A DNA stretch of 13,891 nucleotides from Candidatus Rifleibacteriota bacterium. Its GTDB lineage: Bacteria > Riflebacteria > Ozemobacteria > Ozemobacterales > Ozemobacteraceae. A program made the translations under genes and the position numbers. The notes below the pieces were generated by a model. The model was not told where the DNA came from, ran no database searches, and saw only the letters and a list, made by a program, of their open reading frames with translations. Every line of letters begins with the position of its first letter. Position 1 is the stretch's first letter. The stretch is from assembly GCA_029565415.1 (NCBI GenBank), contig JAKQOH010000017.1, positions 1 to 13,891 on the forward strand, given 5' to 3'. Positions 1 through 6,305 of this stretch are shown piece after piece.

Positions 1-1486
1 GAGGAGTCGAGAGGGGGGTGCGGTCGATGACGCGCAGCGCCTTTCCTATTTCACCGAGGGCATACGAGGCGGACACCCGGGTCGTATTCTCGGCATCCGA
101 CAGCATCCGCTCGAGCTGGAACAGCACGCCCAGTTCTCCGATCCGGAACAGGGCTTTCGCGGCATTGGCCCGCGTGCGATTGTCGGGATCCTGGAGCAAC
201 GGCTTCAGGGAAAGCGAAGCCCCTTCCCCGAGAACGGCTTCGAGAGCTTCGACGGCGTTCGCCCGCACCCGTGAGTCGCGGTCCTTGAGGGCATTCTGGA
301 GCACGGGAACGGCCGATGGATCGCCGATCTCCCCGAGGGCCGAGATGATGGCGGACCGGATCTTGAAGTTCCGCTCGCTGCCGAACAGGTGGGCAAGAGC
401 CGTGACGGATGGAGCCGCCTTGAGTCGTCCAAGGGCGGTGACGGCATGCAGACGGACGAACGACGCGGTATCTCCCAGCAGCTTCAGCAGCAGTTCCAGA
501 TCGCCGTCGCCCGCCCGGATCGCCAGGGCACGCGCCGCGTTCTTCCGGACATCGTTGTCCTCGTCCCGCAGCAGCTCGACGAGCAAGGGCAAAGCCCGTG
601 GATGGTCGAAGGCGGTCAGGACGTATCCGAGAGTCGCCCGGACCCATTTGTCCGGGTCGTCACGCATCGCGTCGAGTTCGCTGGTCAGGTCCTTGGCTCC
701 CGTGACCGCGACGGCGATGATGGCATTGCCCCTGACGCGGTGATTGCCATGACGGAGAAACGGCTGGATCAGCGAAAGCAGCTTTTCTTTCGGCAGGTCG
801 AGCCTGCGCAGGCTCTCGATCGCGTTCGCCTTGACGCGGTCATCCGCGTCCCGCAGGGCTTTCGACAGGGTCGTGACCGCGGTGAGATCCTTCAACTGGC
901 CGATCGCCGTGATCAGAGCGGAGCGCTTGCGTTCGTTCGGTTCCTTGAGGAAGAACGCCGTCAGCGGGTTCGTGGCCCGGTGATCGCCGATTCTGGCGAG
1001 CGCATCCACCACATTCAGGAAGATCCACTCGTTGGCCTCGCCGAGACACCCCAGCAGGGGCGAGACGGAGGAGGCATCGCGGCGTTTCCCCAACGCGTTT
1101 GCGCACTGGAAGCGGATATTCGAGTCGGCATCCGAGAGGCCGGCATTCAGGGCCGCCGTGGCCCGGGAATCCTGGAAGGCGCCGAGCGCGGCGGCAATGT
1201 TCGGCCGGACCTCCCGGTCTGCTTCGCGGAAGGCAGCCAGCAGGGGTTCGACGGCCGAAACGTCCCCGATCTCGGCAAGGGCGGCGGCGAACGCCTCGTC
1301 CTGGGCCTGGCGGCTGAGTCCGTCCACCAGGGGTACGACGGCTTCGGGGTCGCCGATGCTTCCCAGGGCCCGGGCCGCCTCTTCCCGCAGATGTGCATCC
1401 TGGTGGTGCAGAAATCCGATCAGTTTGCGCGTACAGGGCTTTATCAGCACCAAGCCGCGTTTTCGCAGGTCGTTATCGTCCGGCAT
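1..1486 (-). CDS. HEAT-repeat protein, C-terminus cut by window edge
   Basis: This open frame reads leftward from an ATG at 1486-1484 to the window edge without a stop, giving 495 visible codons. The start is preceded by a purine-rich GAGGTGAGAGG ribosome site. The protein is almost entirely tandem helical repeats of about 31 residues. I count at least 15 units with the PBS-lyase/HEAT pattern, such as VRANAVEAL, VRKNAARAL and IRSAIISALGEIGDPSAV. The first begins near residue 30, after a short polar N-terminus with no signal peptide, so it is probably cytoplasmic. Such solenoids are protein-interaction scaffolds, and some act in phycobilin lyases or in regulation; nothing here points to a specific partner or enzyme. 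The 87-aa gene upstream is separated by a terminator, so the two are probably transcribed independently. The family call is firm and the function is unknown. Confidence 0.9.
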   Translation of the reverse strand, partial: MPDDNDLRKRGLVLIKPCTRKLIGFLHHQDAHLREEAARALGSIGDPEAVVPLVDGLSRQAQDEAFAAALAEIGDVSAVEPLLAAFREADREVRPNIAAALGAFQDSRATAALNAGLSDADSNIRFQCANALGKRRDASSVSPLLGCLGEANEWIFLNVVDALARIGDHRATNPLTAFFLKEPNERKRSALITAIGQLKDLTAVTTLSKALRDADDRVKANAIESLRRLDLPKEKLLSLIQPFLRHGNHRVRGNAIIAVAVTGAKDLTSELDAMRDDPDKWVRATLGYVLTAFDHPRALPLLVELLRDEDNDVRKNAARALAIRAGDGDLELLLKLLGDTASFVRLHAVTALGRLKAAPSVTALAHLFGSERNFKIRSAIISALGEIGDPSAVPVLQNALKDRDSRVRANAVEALEAVLGEGASLSLKPLLQDPDNRTRANAAKALFRIGELGVLFQLERMLSDAENTTRVSASYALGEIGKALRVIDRTPLSTP

Positions 1487-1565
1487 CCTCTCACCTCGCT
1501 TTCCACGAATCGGCACGATGCGGGGCTTTCCGAAGCGTTGCAACCGATCGGATGAAAACGGCCGG

Positions 1566-1599
1566 AAACAAAACACCGGAGCCCTTTCGGACTCCGGTG
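1566..1599 (-). terminator. Rho-independent terminator of the 87-aa gene
   Basis: Read on the - strand, a hairpin with an 8-bp perfect stem (CACCGGAG/CTCCGGTG, 1574-1599), extendable by two pairs past a one-base bulge, is followed at once by TTTTGTTT (1573-1566). It starts 20 bases beyond the stop of the 87-aa gene. On the + strand the hairpin is not followed by a T-run, so it works in the - direction. Confidence 0.85.
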
Positions 1600-1618
1600 C
1601 AGGTGATCGTCTGATCAG

Positions 1619-1882
1619 TCAGGAGGTCTGACCCATGCGCAGATTTTTGAGACCGACCTTGTCGAAGTGGACCTTCATTTTGCGAATGCCGTCTTCGGTC
1701 ATGCCGACCTCGACCACTTCGCCTCTGTCGTCCCAGATCTTGTGGTAGATGACTTCGCCCTCTTCGTAGGTTTCGGTGGCCTCGTAATCACGCGGAGCGC
1801 CCTGAGCCGCCTTCTCTTTTTTCCGAACAGGAGCCTCGACCGGCTTTGCTTCCGGTTTCTTGATGGTCTTGGCCTTTGCCAT
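1619..1882 (-). CDS. Small basic-tailed protein with SH3/Tudor-like C-terminus
   Basis: This gene encodes 87 aa from an ATG at 1882, with GGGAGG and GAGG stretches just upstream as ribosome site. Residues 1-30 are rich in Lys, Ala and Pro and look like a disordered, nucleic-acid-binding tail. Residues 38-84 form a compact, beta-rich segment: EGEVIYHKIWDDRGEVVEVG, then a variable loop, then MKVHFDKVGLKNLRMG. The pattern of a GxxVxHxxxGxGxVxxV strand pair, then VxFDxxGxKxL, resembles the Tudor-like domain at the C-terminus of UvrD/PcrA helicases and related DUF3553 or CarD-type modules, some of which bind RNA polymerase. That similarity is by eye only. The gene stands alone, with its own strong promoter and terminator, and diverges from the C11 protease gene. 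A role in transcription or nucleic-acid binding is an inference; it may be something else. Confidence 0.8.
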   Translation of the reverse strand: MAKAKTIKKPEAKPVEAPVRKKEKAAQGAPRDYEATETYEEGEVIYHKIWDDRGEVVEVGMTEDGIRKMKVHFDKVGLKNLRMGQTS

Positions 1883-1912
1883 GCCTCACCCTCCCAATGG
1901 AAGTAATGATGA

Positions 1913-1941
1913 ATTCTACTATAAATCAGGTATGAAGTCAA
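1913..1941 (-). promoter_or_regulatory. Sigma70-type promoter of the 87-aa gene
   Basis: On the - strand, a TTGACT -35 box (1941-1936), a 17-bp spacer and a TAGAAT -10 box (1918-1913) lie upstream of the 87-aa gene. Ten of twelve positions match the consensus and the spacing is optimal. The start codon is about 30 bases past the -10 box, leaving a short leader that holds the ribosome site. Confidence 0.8.
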
Positions 1942-1991
1942 TCACGCCCGAACCGGGCCGTGCCCCCGGCGATCGTCTTCCCCTCTTCGTA

Positions 1992-2020
1992 TTGACACCC
2001 CCCCACTCCCTCAATATAAT
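1992..2020 (+). promoter_or_regulatory. Perfect-consensus sigma70 promoter of the protease gene
   Basis: TTGACA (1992-1997), exactly 17 bases (1998-2014), then TATAAT (2015-2020). All twelve consensus positions and the spacing are ideal, and the box sits in the only AT-rich part of a GC-rich intergenic region. Transcription would begin near 2027, about 35-50 bases before the possible protease starts. A small inverted repeat (TCGAAA/TTTCGA, 2020-2037) overlaps the predicted start site. Confidence 0.88.
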
Positions 2021-2051
2021 CGAAAAAAGGCTTTCGATCGCAGCTCAAACT

Positions 2052-2056
2052 GGAGG
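2052..2056 (+). promoter_or_regulatory. Ribosome binding site serving overlapping starts
   Basis: GGAGG lies 4 bases before an ATG at 2061 (six-codon ORF), 9 bases before a GTG at 2066 (in the protease frame) and 21 bases before an ATG at 2078 (protease frame). By spacing it fits the GTG at 2066 best for direct initiation. It could also load ribosomes on the six-codon ORF, which then reinitiate at 2078. Confidence 0.65.
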
Positions 2057-2060
2057 CACA

Positions 2061-2081
2061 ATGCCGTGTTGCCTGTCATGA
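2061..2081 (+). CDS. Possible six-codon leader ORF overlapping protease start
   Basis: ATG at 2061 opens a frame encoding MPCCLS and stopping at TGA 2079-2081. That stop overlaps the ATG at 2078 of the protease frame as ATGA, the same junction used between genes of the downstream operon. It follows a GGAGG site with a rather short 4-base spacer. It may be a translational-coupling leader, or chance if the GTG at 2066 is the true protease start. Confidence 0.25.
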   Translation: MPCCLS

Positions 2082-4783
2082 CATCCCCGCGCCGCCGCAG
2101 TCCGGTTCTTCTTCTTCTCGCTCTCCTGGTGGTTGTCGCGTGCAGCGAAGGGTTCGCGGCGCAGCGACGCACGACGACACGGCGGCCTGCCGCAACGGCA
2201 GCGGAGACGGCCGGGCCGGCGGCGGCGAAAAAAGACTGGACGTTCATGGTGTTCATGGCCGCCGACAACAATCTCGAGGCCGGTGGCGAGCTCGACATGA
2301 ACGAGATGGAGACGGTCGGCTCGAACGAGCGGGTCAACATCGTCGTCCAGCTCGACCGGAGCGGCAAGTATTCCCAGGACTCCGACATGAAATGGTCGGG
2401 CTGCCGGCGGTATCTGATCAAGAAAGACTCCCAGCCGAAGAAAGTGACCTCGCCGATGCTCCAGGATCTCGGCCAGATCGACACGGCCGCGCCCTCGACC
2501 CTGCTCAACTTCGTCGACTGGGCGAGCCGCGCGTACCCCGCCCGCAGATATGCTCTGATCCTCTGGAATCACGGCACCGGCTGGAAGGAGATCCAGCCCG
2601 ATGTCGCCGCCTCGATCATGACCACCGAGCCCGGCATCGAAGCGGCTCCGTTCGGTGATATATCATACAATATATCGTATGATGACACGACAGGCTCCTC
2701 GATGGATATCCCCACCCTCGGCCAGACGCTCGCCAAGGTGAAGGAGATCCTCGGCCAGCCCATCGACCTCCTGGGCTTCGATGCCTGTCTGATGCAGATG
2801 CTCGAAGTCGCCCACGAGGCGGCCGCCCATGCACGGTTCCAGGTCGGCTCGGCGGATCTCGAACCCGAGCGGGGCTGGCCCTATGATTCTTTCCTGGCAA
2901 AACTCGCGGCAAATCCGGCGATGGACGGCCGGCAGCTCGGCACCGCCATCGTCGACACGTACAAAGCCTCTTACCAGATGGGCTCACAGGGCAACACGGC
3001 CGTGACCCTCTCGCTTCTCGATCTGAGCAAGGTCGCTCAGGCAGCTCAGGGCATGAACGCCCTCGTCACGGCACTCAAATCCGGCATCCGCGAAATCGAC
3101 CGGATCGAGCACGCCCGCGAGGCAACGCTCAAATACGTGTACAAAGACTACGTCGATCTCGGTCATTTCCTCGAGATTCTCGGCAAGACCGTCGAGACGG
3201 CCTCGATCAAAAACGCCGCCGCCAAGCTCCGCGCGGCACTCCAGGGCGAGAACGGCCTGATCGTGAAGCACGCATCGGGCGGCGACAAGTACAAAGACGC
3301 CACCGGGCTGTGCATCTTCCTGCCCGACCGGGCCGGCTTCCGCACCTACAAGAACCGGTACAAGCTGCTGAGCATGTCGAAACATACCGGCTGGTATAAA
3401 CTTCTCGACGAGCTCGAAACCCCTTCCCTGCCGTATGTGAAGCTGATCGAAGTGGTTCTCGAGGATGAAAACCGCGACGGTCGTTTTGCCGCCGGCGAGA
3501 AGGTGGTCTCCCACCTCATCCTGCAGAACTTCGGCAAGGAAAGCGTCGGCCAGCTCACCGTGACGGCCGAGACGGCAAGCGGCGGCCTCGACAAGAAAGA
3601 GCAGTCGATGGAGATCACCCGCATCCCGGGCCCCGGAAAGAAGCTGGCGGCCGACGGACCGGCGTTCCAGATCCTGCCCGATGCGAAGATCGACAGCGAG
3701 GTGACCCTCACCTTCACGATCCGCGGCGAGAAGAGCCCTGCCTCGACCTTCCGAACGACCTTCTACGTGAAGGCTCCCTTCCAGACCAGCGGCCACGTGC
3801 TGCTCGCCTTCACCGACGCTTTCTCCCCAGCCACGCCCGTCCTCCAGGCCATGTTCCGTGACGGCAACGTCACCTTCGACCCGTGGGACCGCATGCTGGA
3901 CGGTGAGCTGAAGCCCGACGTGCTCAAGCGGTACACCGACGGCTGGGTGTTCGTTTCGGTCCAGGACTCCTCCGACCAGCAGCAGTTGAGCGCAACCGAG
4001 ATCGAGGCCCTGACCGGGTATCTCAAATCCGGCGGCCGGCTCGTTCTGAGCGGCCAGGATCTCGCCTTCTCCCTGCGCGACACGCCGTTCCTCAAGACGA
4101 TGTGCAAGGCCGGTTTCGTCCAGGATGACACGAACGTGCATGTCGTATCGGGGCTGGCCGGAAGCTACAAGGGCCAGACCTACCAGATCTTCGGGGGCGA
4201 CGGCGCCAACAACCAGAAGTGGCCCGACGAGATCGATCCGCTCACCGGCGCAAAGGCCATCATGAAGTTCGACAGCGCCGCCCGGGATCTGGCGAACGAC
4301 CGCGACATGAACGGCCCCGACCTGAAGCCCAGTTCCCCGACACGCGGCATCAAGTCCTCCGGAGCGGCCGCGATCGAGGTGATCGACGGGTATCGGCTGC
4401 TGTTCTTCTCGTTCGGCATCGAGGCGATCAACGATATCGGTCAGCGGAATGCCGTGTTGAAGAATATCGCGACGTTCATGAACCCCTCGCTCGACACCCA
4501 GGTGCGCGATCTTGCCGGGGCGGCTTCGCGACGCCCCGCGCGCCGCAGCACCAGCAACTCCCGCCAGTATCTCGACGACGTCGACTTCCTGAGCGACGTG
4601 CGCCAGAACATCACCCGACGGGTCAAGAAGGAGATGGAGCGCAAGCCGGAAACGGCCTCCACCCTTCTCGAGACGATCGAACGGCTGCCGGCCGGTCAGC
4701 GCGAGGGCGTGTCGGAACTCGAAAAACAATTACATGACCTCTTGGAATTCCAGCGCCAGCATGGTACGTTCTTGAACCGGTAA
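2066..4783 (+). CDS. Secreted clostripain-family (C11) cysteine protease, multidomain
   Basis: This gene encodes 905 aa from GTG 2066, or 901 aa from ATG 2078, which gives a more typical MTSPRRRS n-region. Residues 1-33 form a signal peptide. A VVAC sequence at its end could be a lipobox, or signal peptidase I could cut after GFA. Residues 55-440 are the peptidase domain. The predicted catalytic His169 lies in LWNHGTGW and Cys241 in GFDACLMQ, both standard clostripain positions. C11 enzymes usually cleave after basic residues; specificity here is unknown. Residues 455-570 look like a CARDB-type beta-sandwich with an EF-hand-like loop, DENRDGRFAAGE (467-478). Residues 575-806 resemble the class I glutamine-amidotransferase-like fold found behind some secreted peptidases (YLKSGGRLVLSGQDLAF). 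The tail (820-905) is charged and helical. The gene is monocistronic, with its own promoter and terminator. It probably acts outside the cytoplasm. Confidence 0.9.
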   Translation: MLPVMTSPRRRSPVLLLLALLVVVACSEGFAAQRRTTTRRPAATAAETAGPAAAKKDWTFMVFMAADNNLEAGGELDMNEMETVGSNERVNIVVQLDRSGKYSQDSDMKWSGCRRYLIKKDSQPKKVTSPMLQDLGQIDTAAPSTLLNFVDWASRAYPARRYALILWNHGTGWKEIQPDVAASIMTTEPGIEAAPFGDISYNISYDDTTGSSMDIPTLGQTLAKVKEILGQPIDLLGFDACLMQMLEVAHEAAAHARFQVGSADLEPERGWPYDSFLAKLAANPAMDGRQLGTAIVDTYKASYQMGSQGNTAVTLSLLDLSKVAQAAQGMNALVTALKSGIREIDRIEHAREATLKYVYKDYVDLGHFLEILGKTVETASIKNAAAKLRAALQGENGLIVKHASGGDKYKDATGLCIFLPDRAGFRTYKNRYKLLSMSKHTGWYKLLDELETPSLPYVKLIEVVLEDENRDGRFAAGEKVVSHLILQNFGKESVGQLTVTAETASGGLDKKEQSMEITRIPGPGKKLAADGPAFQILPDAKIDSEVTLTFTIRGEKSPASTFRTTFYVKAPFQTSGHVLLAFTDAFSPATPVLQAMFRDGNVTFDPWDRMLDGELKPDVLKRYTDGWVFVSVQDSSDQQQLSATEIEALTGYLKSGGRLVLSGQDLAFSLRDTPFLKTMCKAGFVQDDTNVHVVSGLAGSYKGQTYQIFGGDGANNQKWPDEIDPLTGAKAIMKFDSAARDLANDRDMNGPDLKPSSPTRGIKSSGAAAIEVIDGYRLLFFSFGIEAINDIGQRNAVLKNIATFMNPSLDTQVRDLAGAASRRPARRSTSNSRQYLDDVDFLSDVRQNITRRVKKEMERKPETASTLLETIERLPAGQREGVSELEKQLHDLLEFQRQHGTFLNR
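2662..2683. repeat. 7-bp inverted repeat in an AT-rich patch of the protease gene
   Basis: ATCATAC (2662-2668) and GTATGAT (2677-2683) are perfect inverted copies around an 8-base AT-rich loop. They lie in a stretch of about 30 bases (2657-2686) that is far more AT-rich than the rest of the gene and uses rare ATA codons. It encodes the peptide repeat ISYNISY between the catalytic His and Cys. Confidence 0.5.
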
Positions 4784-4804
4784 CCCCTTCTTACACGACC
4801 GCCA

Positions 4805-4837
4805 GGGAAGAAACCTCCGGGTTTCTTCCCCTCGTTT
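4805..4837 (+). terminator. Hairpin terminator after the protease gene
   Basis: A perfect 11-bp stem, GGGAAGAAACC (4805-4815) and GGTTTCTTCCC (4820-4830), closes a TCCG loop. It lies 21 bases after the protease stop. The tail CTCGTTTG is only modestly T-rich, so termination may be incomplete and allow read-through into the cell wall cluster, for which no good promoter of its own was seen in 4784-4867. Confidence 0.7.
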
Positions 4838-4867
4838 GTACGTACGCACAGGCCGCTCGAGGAGACG

Positions 4868-4969
4868 ATGAAGATTCACCTCTCATGCATGCAGGGCAAC
4901 ATGCCGATGGACTTCCTGAGACAGAAAGTCACCCGTTTCGGCAAACTGATCATTCGGGAGTCGGCATGA
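4868..4969 (+). CDS. 33-aa ORF translationally coupled to ftsL-like gene
   Basis: This short frame begins at ATG 4868, just after GAGGAG (4859-4864, 3-base spacer), and ends in TGA overlapping the next start as ATGA (4966-4969). It encodes 33 aa: a mixed N-terminal part with two Cys-free stretches around one Cys (MKIHLSCMQ) and a basic, amphipathic C-terminal half (FLRQKVTRFGKLIIRESA). I do not recognise a family. It occupies the place where mraZ would stand at the head of many dcw clusters, but shows no MraZ motif. It could be a genuine small protein, a leader that couples translation to ftsL, or chance. The ribosome site and exact ATGA overlap, also seen between real genes downstream, favour translation. 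Confidence 0.45.
   Translation: MKIHLSCMQGNMPMDFLRQKVTRFGKLIIRESA
4956..4960 (+). promoter_or_regulatory. Ribosome binding site deciding the ftsL start
   Basis: GGGAG followed by a 5-base spacer points to the ATG at 4966. The frame stays open upstream to an ATG at 4885, but that one lacks a comparable site and would add 27 residues unlike any FtsL N-terminus. Confidence 0.7.
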
Positions 4970-5349
4970 AACGCTCACACTGGTTCGTTCCGCGCAAGGC
5001 AGACGTCGCAGCAGCCCGCATGGCCGGCCGTGACGACGCTTCCGCATCGGCCGACCTCCGGCGCCGGAAAATGCTGCGTCTCTACATGACCGCGATCCTG
5101 CTGGTCAGCATGATGCTGACGATGTACATCTGGCAGCAGACGAAAATGGTCGAGATCCGGATCCGCCTCCAGGAGTCGGAAAAGCGGTGCGACAACCTCG
5201 AAACGAACAACGCCGTCGTCCGTGCCGAGATCTCGAAACTCCAGTCGATCGCCCGGATCGAAAAGGTCGCACGCAGCGAACTCGGCATGGTGCCGCCCCA
5301 GCGCATCTGTTACATCCCTCTGCCAACGGAGTTTGCGCCGCAGCGCTGA
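4966..5349 (+). CDS. ftsL: FtsL-like (septum formation initiator family) division protein
   Basis: This gene encodes 127 aa. Residues 1-36 are a basic cytoplasmic tail and residues 37-56 a single membrane segment (LYMTAILLVSMMLTMYIW). Residues 57-95 form a coiled coil of charged heptads, and the end carries the motif SIARIEKVARSELGMVPP. One membrane pass, a periplasmic coiled coil and an R-I-E/AR-LGM box is the signature of FtsL/DivIC/FtsB proteins, which form the FtsQLB complex that activates septal synthesis by FtsI and FtsW. The position in the dcw cluster makes FtsL more likely than FtsB, though family members are hard to tell apart by sequence. The gene starts inside the stop of the 33-aa ORF and ends 2 bases before rsmH. 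In most dcw clusters ftsL lies after rsmH and directly before ftsI; here the order is reversed. Confidence 0.82.
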   Translation: MKRSHWFVPRKADVAAARMAGRDDASASADLRRRKMLRLYMTAILLVSMMLTMYIWQQTKMVEIRIRLQESEKRCDNLETNNAVVRAEISKLQSIARIEKVARSELGMVPPQRICYIPLPTEFAPQR

Positions 5350-5351
5350 CC

Positions 5352-6305
5352 ATGGAACACTCAGGACACATTCCGGTTCTCGAGGCCCAGGTGGCCGGAT
5401 TCGCGCTTCCCGAGAGAGGCGAGGTGTTTGCCGACGTGACCTTCGGCCTCGGAGGCCACACACGGGCCATCCTCACGTCCTTCCCAACGGTCCGGCGGGT
5501 CATCGCCATCGACCGGGATCTGGACATCCTGCACCGGTCGGAACGGGATCTTCCGGATCCGCGGATCACGCGTGTTCACGGCAGAGCGATCGAACTGCCG
5601 GATATTCTCGGCGAGTTGGGCCTGTCCGGACTCGACGGCATTCTCGCCGATCTCGGCGTCTCCTCTCCCCAGCTTGACGAGGCGGAGCGAGGCTTCTCGT
5701 TCACCCGCGACGGCCCATTGGATATGCGCATGGATCGCTCGTCCGGGGGCCCCACGGCGGCGGATCTCGTGAACACGGCCCGCGAAGACGAACTGTCGCG
5801 GATCTTCCACGAGTACGGCGAGGAACGTCACTCGCGGCGTATAGCATCTGCTATTTCAAGACGACGGGAAACCCGCCCCTTTGCGACGACCCGTGATCTT
5901 GCCGTCTTCATCGAGGGGGTTGCGCCGAACCGCGGCGGCATCGGGATCCACCCGGCCACGCGCGTCTTCCAGGCTCTCCGGATCGCGGTCAACGACGAGC
6001 TCCGCGAACTCGAGCAGTTCCTGCCGAGCGCCCTTTCTCTGCTGAATCCGGGCGGCCACCTGTCGGTCATCTCGTTCCACTCCCTCGAGGACCGGATCGT
6101 GAAGACCTTCTTCGCGGCGCAGCAGAAGGGGTGCACCTGTCCCCCGAAATTCCCTGTCTGCGTCTGCGGGAACAAACCGACGCTCGAGATCCTCACACGG
6201 AAGCCGGTCACTGCCGACGAGGCGGAAATGGCCGCAAACCCGCGTTCCCGATCGGCCAAGCTCCGGGTGGCCCGGCGTCTCGGGAAGGATGAAGCCGGAT
6301 CATGA
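5352..6305 (+). CDS. rsmH: 16S rRNA (cytosine1402-N4)-methyltransferase
   Basis: This gene encodes 317 aa, a normal length for RsmH (MraW), which methylates N4 of C1402 in the 16S rRNA P site using S-adenosylmethionine. The family signatures run in order: HIPVL at residues 6-10, the SAM-binding turn FGLGGH (31-36), GVSSPQLD from residue 102, then ERGFSF and DGPLDMRMD. These are followed by ISFHSLEDR (240-248) and a C-terminal Cys-rich CTCPPKFPVCVCGNKP segment. The start at 5352 is chosen because HIPVL always sits near the N-terminus; longer readings would overlap the whole ftsL-like gene. There is no clear ribosome site, so translation probably reinitiates from ftsL, whose stop is 2 bases away. 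The gene end overlaps ftsI as ATGA. The codons at 5838-5862 are unusually AT-rich. Confidence 0.97.
   Translation: MEHSGHIPVLEAQVAGFALPERGEVFADVTFGLGGHTRAILTSFPTVRRVIAIDRDLDILHRSERDLPDPRITRVHGRAIELPDILGELGLSGLDGILADLGVSSPQLDEAERGFSFTRDGPLDMRMDRSSGGPTAADLVNTAREDELSRIFHEYGEERHSRRIASAISRRRETRPFATTRDLAVFIEGVAPNRGGIGIHPATRVFQALRIAVNDELRELEQFLPSALSLLNPGGHLSVISFHSLEDRIVKTFFAAQQKGCTCPPKFPVCVCGNKPTLEILTRKPVTADEAEMAANPRSRSAKLRVARRLGKDEAGS

Noticed and set aside
389..1555. 388-codon open frame on the + strand across the HEAT gene
   Set aside because: It is antisense to a frame with 15 clear HEAT repeats, has no recognisable domain, and arises from high GC content.
1487..1565. Possible promoter for the HEAT gene on the - strand (TTGCAA, 17 bases, CATCGT)
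   Set aside because: The -10 match is only three of six, so it cannot be separated from chance in this sequence.
2984..4729. 581-codon open frame on the - strand opposite the protease gene
   Set aside because: The + strand frame has a signal peptide, catalytic motifs, promoter and terminator. The antisense frame is rich in Gly, Ala, Arg, Glu and Val and has no family features.
4743..4771. Possible promoter for the dcw cluster (TTGGAA, 17 bases, TACGTT)
   Set aside because: Only 7 of 12 positions match, and it lies before the terminator hairpin at 4805-4830, which its transcripts would have to cross.
4885..4965. N-terminal extension of the ftsL-like gene to ATG 4885
   Set aside because: The ATG at 4966 has GGGAG at ideal spacing and an ATGA junction; the extra residues are unlike FtsL tails.
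5187..5351. N-terminal extension of rsmH to an upstream ATG
   Set aside because: It would overlap most of the ftsL-like gene in another frame, and RsmH proteins begin close to the HIPVL motif, as does the ATG at 5352.
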